64,000 nt of DNA from Streptococcus ruminantium. Lineage in GTDB: Bacteria > Bacillota > Bacilli > Lactobacillales > Streptococcaceae. A program made the translations under genes and the position numbers. The DNA is taken from the NCBI RefSeq assembly GCF_003609975.1, contig NZ_AP018400.1, positions 1,934,501-1,998,500 of the forward strand, given 5' to 3'. Numbering within the stretch: the first letter of the stretch is position 1; the number at the start of each line of letters is the position of its first letter. A model generated the notes under the pieces. It worked only from the letters and a program-made list of their open reading frames with translations. It was not told the origin of the DNA and did no database searches. Shown here piece by piece: positions 32,872-39,778 of this stretch.

Positions 32872-34272
32872 CTAACGACTAAAACCATTGGTAGCACTCA
32901 AGGTCTTAAACCATTTGCCTGATTTCTTGATAATGCGATCTTGAGTATCCAAGTCCAGCTCAATCAAACCATAGCGATTCTTATAGGCATTGAGCCAAGA
33001 CCAGCAGTCGATAAAGGTCCACAGCATATAACCCTTACAATTTGCCCCTTCTTGAATAGCTCGGTGCAACTCAATCAAATGATCCTCGATAAACTCAATC
33101 CGGTAATCGTCATGGATATAGCCATTTTCCTTAAAGGCAGCTTCTCCTTCCACCCCCATACCGTTTTCTGTTACTAGCCATTCAATATTGTTGTATTCTT
33201 CTTTGAGACTGGTGGCAATGTCGTAAATCCCTTTTTCATAAATTTCCCAACCTCTATGTGGGTTGATTTTTTTCCCTGGCATATCATAAGGAGCAAAGAA
33301 GTATTCTGGAGTGAGAACCTCTCCTTCTTTCCATACCCTTGTCGGTGCTTGTACCCGAAGAGGTTGATAGTAGTTGACTCCTAAAAAATCCACTCTATTC
33401 TCTTTGATAATTGCCAGCTCCTCTTCGCTAACTTCTGGAGTCAAATCATATTCGGCAATCAATCGAACCAACTCCTCTGGATATTCTCCCAAGACAGATG
33501 GATCTAGAAAACTCTTGGTTTGGAAGAGTTCTGCAATTCTAGCTGCCTGTATATCTTCTGGCTGGTCACTACGGGGATAAGCTGGAGTCAGATTCAGCAC
33601 AATAGCGATTTTTTTATCAGGATTGATCTCATGGCAAGCTTTGACTGCCAAAGAACTAGCTAATTGAGTATGGTAGGCCACGGCAACCGCTGCTTTGGCA
33701 TCAACCTTACAAGGATAATGATAATCTCCCAGATAACCACATTCTACAGGAACGATTGGCTCATTAAAGGTAATCCATCGGTCAACCACATCATCAAAAA
33801 GCTCGAAACAAGTCCGTGCATAGGCTTCATAGGCCCACACCGTTTCTTTTTTCTCCCAGCCACCTTTTTCCTGCAAAGTATAAGGAAGATCAAAATGATA
33901 AAGATTGACAAATAATTGGATCCCCTTTTCTTTTATCAAGGAAAATACAGCTCGATAGAAAGTTACCGCTTCTTGATTGACCTCCCCTACACCCTTTGGT
34001 ATGAGACGCGACCATTGGATAGAGGTCCGAAATACAGTATGACCTGTCTCTGCCAACAAATCAATATCCTTTTCATAATTTTTGTAAAAGGTAGAGGTCT
34101 GTTCCGGACCGATACCTCCATGAAAACGCTCCGGCTCTATATTGTACCAATAATCCCAGTTACTTTGGCCTTTCCCGTCACCGGGTTCCATCCCTTCGCT
34201 CTGAGGACCTGAGGTAGAAGAACCCCATAAAAAACCTGCGGGAAATTGATAAACTTGTTTGTTCTGAGTCAT
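32872..34272 (-). CDS. bglA: 6-phospho-beta-glucosidase (GH1)
   Basis: A cytoplasmic GH1 enzyme of 466 residues that splits the phosphorylated disaccharide delivered by the PTS. The start is the ATG at 34272 (MTQNKQVYQFPAGFLWG) behind AAGGAG; the open frame upstream is not used. The acid/base Glu is in WITFNEPIVP (near 178) and the nucleophile in LVTENGMG (near 370). The WGSSTSGPQSEG N-terminal motif and a C-terminal phosphate-binding loop are typical of phospho-glycosidases. It is the first gene of the operon, behind a promoter with a cre. Confidence 0.9.
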   Translation of the reverse strand: MTQNKQVYQFPAGFLWGSSTSGPQSEGMEPGDGKGQSNWDYWYNIEPERFHGGIGPEQTSTFYKNYEKDIDLLAETGHTVFRTSIQWSRLIPKGVGEVNQEAVTFYRAVFSLIKEKGIQLFVNLYHFDLPYTLQEKGGWEKKETVWAYEAYARTCFELFDDVVDRWITFNEPIVPVECGYLGDYHYPCKVDAKAAVAVAYHTQLASSLAVKACHEINPDKKIAIVLNLTPAYPRSDQPEDIQAARIAELFQTKSFLDPSVLGEYPEELVRLIAEYDLTPEVSEEELAIIKENRVDFLGVNYYQPLRVQAPTRVWKEGEVLTPEYFFAPYDMPGKKINPHRGWEIYEKGIYDIATSLKEEYNNIEWLVTENGMGVEGEAAFKENGYIHDDYRIEFIEDHLIELHRAIQEGANCKGYMLWTFIDCWSWLNAYKNRYGLIELDLDTQDRIIKKSGKWFKTLSATNGFSR

Positions 34273-34432
34273 TGATTGCTCCTTCTTTCTTTTGTATGAC
34301 CAATGGCAATTGCACATGATCAACCTGTCTTTCAAACACCTCAGGAGAATTGGTGACGTCACTGATTGTCACTAACTTTGTAGGCTTCACCGCTCAGCTC
34401 CCTGCCCCGTGTCTATATCCTTATTATATTCC

Positions 34433-34459
34433 AGCCCTTCTTGTTTGTAAACGCATCCA
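34433..34459 (-). promoter_or_regulatory. Promoter of the beta-glucoside operon with cre
   Basis: A TATAAT -10 is at 34433-34438 on the minus strand. TTGTAAACGCATCCA (34445-34459) fits the cre consensus WTGNAANCGNWNNCW fully and lies between the -10 and the -35 position, predicting CcpA repression. No strong -35 is seen, as expected for a PRD-activated promoter. The leader is about 160 nt long. Confidence 0.65.
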
Positions 34460-34804
34460 GCGTTCTCTCTTTTTCCGTAACGAGACGGAAATATGGTACT
34501 TTCTAAAAACACTGAGGGTATGTAAAATCGAACCCAGAAACATATGATTTTCCTTTTCCAAAAATCAATCTCTACTCATTTTTGAACATAAAATTAGACT
34601 TTTATTGACCTTTTCTCTATTGCCATTCCTTCACAAGAAATTAATCTGTAAGAAAATGCATTTTAAACTCTAAATTTAGAGGTCAGAAAGTCCACATAGT
34701 GTCAACCGATTGTTCTTAACTTCCTGTAGTTTAAGTGGTAAAATTTTATCGTAAATGCTAAAAAAAAAAGCATTTTTCCTGAATAAAATAAGGAAGAGGT
34801 GGTC

Positions 34805-34846
34805 ATGATTCGTATTCGGGCTGATTCTCAAATTGGAGATAGATAA
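34805..34846 (+). other. Possible 13-codon leader peptide
   Basis: ATG with an AGGAAGAGGTGG ribosome-binding site opens a short frame MIRIRADSQIGDR ending at TAA (34844-34846), 28 nt before the CnaB protein start. An A10 run flanked by AATGCT/AGCATT (34754-34775) lies just upstream. The Shine-Dalgarno is stronger than that of the main gene. Translation and function are unproven. Confidence 0.3.
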
Positions 34847-34874
34847 ACGTCAAAGAAAAGAGGAAAATTTAAAG

Positions 34875-37800
34875 ATGAAAACAGGATTAAAAAGTCGATT
34901 TAAGACGATAGTAATGTTATTCTGCTTGCTGTTTCAGGTCTTTGCCCCTGCCAGTACTGCCTTGGCGGAGGAAGCTCCAAAAGAAGTAGAGACTACTATA
35001 ACATCACTCAAGGTGCTTAGAACACCTAATGGCGAAGAAACAGATAATGTTTTTTACAATGGTAGGTTCTATCTAGCGCTGGACTGGGATGCCAGTGGAC
35101 ATGGCGCAGAATTACGCAAAGGAGATTATTTCGAGGTCACACTGCCTGACGCAATGAGGTTTCCGACCAATTCTGCGGCAGTTGATTTTCCGCTACATGC
35201 ACCTGATGGAAGTGTCGTTGCCAACGCCCATGTAACACCAAATCCTGATGGTGGTGGAAAAGTAAGAGCGACTTTTACCGATTATGTACAGAACAAATAT
35301 AATGTCAAAGGCTCAATGCAACTAGCAGCCAATTTTGTTAACTCAAAAGTTCGCCGGAATGAAGAAAACACATTTTCTATAACTGTAAGTGGAAAAGTCC
35401 ACACCATTAAGGTTAGACCAAATGGCCCAACAGATCTTAAAAATGAAAAGTTGAATAAATGGTCAAAAGAGATCGGTGGAAATCGTGTACAATGGGAAGG
35501 TCGTATCAACCATGAAAAGGGAAGCTTCCCAGATGACACTGTTTTTTCTGATACATTAGCACTTAATTCTCCAGAGAAATTTATCAAAGATACTTTCAGA
35601 TTACAAAGGGTAGAGTTTGACTCAGTAGGTAACCCAATAAAAGTCCTTGAAACCATTAGCAGTGATAAGATTTCCTTTTCAAATGATGATCGGACTGTTA
35701 CAGTAAATTTAGGAAATATAAGTAACCAACAGTACTATTTTACTTATCAAACATCTTATACACCGGATACCGTTATAAAAAACAATGTTAAGCTCACTTC
35801 TAAAGACAAGGTGCTTGCTGAACACTCTGCTTCCTATATCAATTCCTCATCTGGTGGTACAGGTTCTGGTGACTTGACCAACAAGATTAAAATCATCAAA
35901 GTCGATGCTGAAAATCAAGAGACAAAACTTGCCAATGCCAAGTTTAAAATCACCAATGTTGCGAATGGCAAAGAATACGAAGTCACTACAAATGCTCAAG
36001 GCGAAGCTGTGACAGAAAAATTAGTCGCAGGTCAGTACAAAATCAAAGAACTGACAGCACCGAATGGATTTGAACTAAATCCAGAAGAAACAACCGTCTC
36101 TGTCGCTGATGGAAAAGCGACCATCCAAACCATCACAAACAAGCCAATTAAAACATCAGTAAGCGTTGACAAGAAATGGATTGGCCCTGCAAAAGATTCC
36201 GCTACAGTCCGTCTCTACGCAGATGATGCAGACACCGGAAAAACAGCTACTCTCAACGCTTCAAACAGTTGGAAAGCAACATTTAATGACCTACGCAAGT
36301 TTCACGCAGATGGCAAAGAAATCAAGTACACCATCAAAGAAGATGCGATCGAAAACTACCAATCTGAAGTGACAGGCGACATGGCTTCTGGCTTTACTGT
36401 GACAAATACCAACATTGAAAAAGTATCTGTACCAGTAACTAAGACTTGGAACGATAACAACGACCAAGACGGTAAACGTCCGAAATCTATCACCGTAAAC
36501 CTCTTGGCTGATGGCAAAGTCGTTCAATCCCAAGAGGTAACAGCAGCTAACAACTGGGAGTATACTTTCACCGACCTACCGAAGTACGCTAACGGAAAAG
36601 AAATCGTCTATACTGTGGAAGAGGTGAAGGTAGATGGGTATGAGACGAAGGTGGAAGGAACTAACATCACCAACACCCATACTCCAGAAACAACAGAAGT
36701 TTCAGGTACTAAGACTTGGAACGACAACAACGACCAAGACGGTAAACGATCAAAATCCATTACCGTAAACCTCTTAGCTGATGGCAAACCATTTAAGACT
36801 CAAAAAGTCACTGCTGAAAACAACTGGAAGTATACTTTCACCGACCTACCGAAGTACGCTAACGGAAAAGAAATCGTCTACACTGTTTCAGAAGAAAAGG
36901 TAGACGGGTATGAGATGAAGGTGGAAGGAACCAACATCACCAACACCCATACTCCAGAAACAACGCAAGTTTCAGGTACTAAGACTTGGAACGACAACAA
37001 CGACCAAGACGGTAAACGTCCGAAATCCATTACCGTAAACCTCTTAGCTGATGGCAAAGTCGTTCAATCCCAAGAGGTAACAGCAGCTAACAACTGGGAG
37101 TATACTTTCACCGACCTACCGAAGTACGCTAACGGAAAAGAAATCGTCTATACTGTGACAGAAAACGCTGTTGAAGGCTACACCACAACCTACGATAAGT
37201 ACAATATCACCAATAGTTACACACCTGGTCAAACTAGCCTCACAGTAACCAAGGCTTGGGATGACAAGGACAATCAAGACGGTAAACGTCCTGAAGCTAT
37301 CCAAGTTCAACTCTATGCCAACGGTGAAAAGTTGGGCGAACCTGTAACCCTGACCACTGATAACAAGTGGACACATACTTGGACAGGACTTGCTAAGAAG
37401 GCAAACAAAAAAGACATCGTCTACACCGTCAAAGAAGTCTCAAAAGTAGAGGGATACACCACTACTGTAGGAACTGTTGAAAATGGAAATGTCACCATTA
37501 CCAACACCTATAAACCAAGTACAACCTCTATCAAGGTAAACAAGGTCTGGAAAGATAAGGACAACCAAGATGGTCTGCGCCCAACTTCCATTACCGTCAA
37601 CCTCTTGGCGGATGGTGAAGTTGTTAAGACGGAAACGATCACACCAAATGCTGATGGCGATTGGAGCCACACCTTCACAGACTTGCCTGAATACAAAAAT
37701 GGCAAGAAAATCACTTACACCGTTTCAGAAGAAAAGGTAGAGGGATACGAAACAACGGTAGAAGGAACTACCATCACCAACACCCATACTCCAGAAACAA

Positions 37801-39596
37801 CAGAAGTTGCAGGTACCAAGACTTGGAACGATAACAACGACCAAGATGGTAAACGTCCAAAATCCATCACCGTAAACCTCTTGGCAGACGGTCAACCGGT
37901 CGCAAGCAAAATCGTCACCGCAGACGACAACTGGGCTTACAAGTTCTCAAACCTACCTGCTAAGAAAAATGGAGCTGCCATTACCTACACGATTAGTGAA
38001 AAAGCAGTCGCAGATTACACTACAACCTATGATGGCTACAATATCACTAACAGCTACACACCGGGAGAAACAAGTGTCACTGCCACAAAAGTTTGGGAAG
38101 ACAACAACAACCAAGACGGACTGCGCAGGGAAATCAAACTAGAACTCTACGCAGACGGTGTTGCCACTGGACAGAGCCAAACCCTTTCTGAAGAGAACAA
38201 CTGGAAAGCAACCTGGACAGGACTTGCCAAGAAAGCAAACAAAAAGGACATCGTCTACACCGTCAAAGAAGTCACTGCTATTGATGGCTATACTTCAAAA
38301 GTAACTCAAACATCAACCAATAACTTTACCATCACTAACGCCCACACTCCAGAAACAACGCAAGTTTCAGGTGCTAAGACCTGGAATGACAACAATGACC
38401 AAGACGGTAAACGTCCGAAATCTATTACCGTAAACCTCTTGGCGGATGGTAAGGTCATCAAGAGCCAACAAGTCACTGCTGAAAACGACTGGAAGTATAC
38501 CTTCACCGACCTACCGAAATACGCTAACGGAAAAGAAATCGTCTATACTGTTTCAGAAGAAAAAGTAGACGGGTATGAGATGAAGGTGGATGGCTACAAT
38601 ATCACAAACAGTTACACACCAAGTACAACCTCTGTCAAGGTAAACAAGGTGTGGAAAGATAAGGACAACCAAGATGGTCTACGCCCAACTTCTATTATCG
38701 TCAACCTTCTGGCAGATAGTCAGGTAGTTTCTACAACAACCATCAAACCAGATGCCAACGGTGATTGGAACTACACATTCACAGACTTACCTGAATACAA
38801 AAATGGCAAGAAAATTACCTACACTGTGGAAGAGGCGAACACACCAAACGGGTATACCTCATCTGTAGAAGGAACCAACATCACCAACACCCATACTCCA
38901 GAAACAACGGAAGTTGCAGGTACTAAGACCTGGAATGACAATAATGACCAAGACGGTAAACGTCCGAAATCTATCACCGTAAACCTCTTGGCTAACGGTG
39001 AAGTCGTTCAAAGTCAGAAAGTCTCTGCCGATACGAATTGGACTTATACCTTTACTAACCTACCGAAGTACGCTAACGGGAAGGAAATCGTCTACACTGT
39101 AACTGAGAATGCCGTTGATAACTATACAACAACCATTGATGGTCACAACATTACCAACAGTTACACACCTGGTCAGACGAGTCTCACTGTTACCAAGGTC
39201 TGGAAGGATAACAATAATCAAGACGGTAAACGTCCTGGATCTATCCAAGTTCAACTCTATGCCAACGGTGAAAAGTTGGGCGAACCTGTAACCCTGACTG
39301 CTGATAACAAGTGGACGCATACTTGGACAGGACTTGACAAGAAAGCAAACCAGAAAGATATTGTCTATACGGTCAAAGAGGTTTCAGTGGTTGATGGATA
39401 CACAGCATCTGTAGGAAAAGTTGAAAATGGAAATGTCACCATTACCAACACCTACAAGCCAACCACTCCTCCTAAGAAGAAAAAATCGACTCCACTGCCA
39501 TCAACAGGAAGTCTCAGCGGACTAGGACTGACGTTTGTCGGACTAGCACTTGCCGCGACTATCAGTGCTCGAGCGATTTACCGAAAGAGGAAATAG
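34875..39596 (+). CDS. LPXTG surface protein with eleven tandem CnaB modules
   Basis: A wall-anchored adhesin-like protein of about 1573 residues. The ATG at 34875 (MKTGLKSRFKTIVMLFCLLFQ) starts a clear signal peptide ending near TALAEEA. An N-terminal adhesion domain (about 35-335; VFYNGRFYLALDWDASGHGAELRKGDYFEVTLP) is followed by a SpaA-type module (IIKVDAENQETKLANAKFKI) and one divergent CnaB (VSVDKKWIGPAKDS). Then come eleven CnaB repeats of about 88 residues, each opening with a motif like KTWNDNNDQDGKRPKS, so a long rigid stalk of isopeptide-locked domains is expected. It ends LPSTGS, a membrane span and RKRK. No sortase gene is near, so the housekeeping sortase probably anchors it. Ligand unknown. 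Confidence 0.9.
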   Translation: MKTGLKSRFKTIVMLFCLLFQVFAPASTALAEEAPKEVETTITSLKVLRTPNGEETDNVFYNGRFYLALDWDASGHGAELRKGDYFEVTLPDAMRFPTNSAAVDFPLHAPDGSVVANAHVTPNPDGGGKVRATFTDYVQNKYNVKGSMQLAANFVNSKVRRNEENTFSITVSGKVHTIKVRPNGPTDLKNEKLNKWSKEIGGNRVQWEGRINHEKGSFPDDTVFSDTLALNSPEKFIKDTFRLQRVEFDSVGNPIKVLETISSDKISFSNDDRTVTVNLGNISNQQYYFTYQTSYTPDTVIKNNVKLTSKDKVLAEHSASYINSSSGGTGSGDLTNKIKIIKVDAENQETKLANAKFKITNVANGKEYEVTTNAQGEAVTEKLVAGQYKIKELTAPNGFELNPEETTVSVADGKATIQTITNKPIKTSVSVDKKWIGPAKDSATVRLYADDADTGKTATLNASNSWKATFNDLRKFHADGKEIKYTIKEDAIENYQSEVTGDMASGFTVTNTNIEKVSVPVTKTWNDNNDQDGKRPKSITVNLLADGKVVQSQEVTAANNWEYTFTDLPKYANGKEIVYTVEEVKVDGYETKVEGTNITNTHTPETTEVSGTKTWNDNNDQDGKRSKSITVNLLADGKPFKTQKVTAENNWKYTFTDLPKYANGKEIVYTVSEEKVDGYEMKVEGTNITNTHTPETTQVSGTKTWNDNNDQDGKRPKSITVNLLADGKVVQSQEVTAANNWEYTFTDLPKYANGKEIVYTVTENAVEGYTTTYDKYNITNSYTPGQTSLTVTKAWDDKDNQDGKRPEAIQVQLYANGEKLGEPVTLTTDNKWTHTWTGLAKKANKKDIVYTVKEVSKVEGYTTTVGTVENGNVTITNTYKPSTTSIKVNKVWKDKDNQDGLRPTSITVNLLADGEVVKTETITPNADGDWSHTFTDLPEYKNGKKITYTVSEEKVEGYETTVEGTTITNTHTPETTEVAGTKTWNDNNDQDGKRPKSITVNLLADGQPVASKIVTADDNWAYKFSNLPAKKNGAAITYTISEKAVADYTTTYDGYNITNSYTPGETSVTATKVWEDNNNQDGLRREIKLELYADGVATGQSQTLSEENNWKATWTGLAKKANKKDIVYTVKEVTAIDGYTSKVTQTSTNNFTITNAHTPETTQVSGAKTWNDNNDQDGKRPKSITVNLLADGKVIKSQQVTAENDWKYTFTDLPKYANGKEIVYTVSEEKVDGYEMKVDGYNITNSYTPSTTSVKVNKVWKDKDNQDGLRPTSIIVNLLADSQVVSTTTIKPDANGDWNYTFTDLPEYKNGKKITYTVEEANTPNGYTSSVEGTNITNTHTPETTEVAGTKTWNDNNDQDGKRPKSITVNLLANGEVVQSQKVSADTNWTYTFTNLPKYANGKEIVYTVTENAVDNYTTTIDGHNITNSYTPGQTSLTVTKVWKDNNNQDGKRPGSIQVQLYANGEKLGEPVTLTADNKWTHTWTGLDKKANQKDIVYTVKEVSVVDGYTASVGKVENGNVTITNTYKPTTPPKKKKSTPLPSTGSLSGLGLTFVGLALAATISARAIYRKRK
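36420..39465 (+). repeat. Tandem CnaB-coding repeats (about 264 bp each)
   Basis: Eleven copies open with W-(N/K/D/E)-D-x-x-x-QDG. Copies 1-3, 6, 8 and 10 share long near-identical DNA stretches (for example around 36440-36640 and 36960-37160). Copies 4 and 11, and 5 and 9, form two further look-alike pairs, implying block duplication. Confidence 0.9.
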
Positions 39597-39652
39597 GCAT
39601 GACAACTTTCATAAACAGAACAACTTGAGAGAATAATACTCTCTTGAGATAG

Positions 39653-39688
39653 ACAAAAGCCCTTAGATTTACTCTAATGGGCTTTTGT
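39653..39688. terminator. Bidirectional terminator between convergent surface-protein genes
   Basis: ACAAAAGCCC (39653-39662) pairs with GGGCTTTTGT (39679-39688), and inside them TTAGA with TCTAA. T or A runs flank both sides. It serves the plus-strand CnaB gene and possibly the minus-strand VWA gene. Confidence 0.8.
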
Positions 39689-39778
39689 GGTATTGTCATA
39701 AAATATCATTAGAGGTGTTACAAAACAGGACAAATTTCATATTCTGCATGATTTATGTCGTCTTATAACATCCAAAGA

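Noticed and set aside
34178..34390. Minus-strand frame extending bglA upstream
   Set aside because: It overlaps the leader; the GH1 consensus begins at 34272 behind a good ribosome-binding site.
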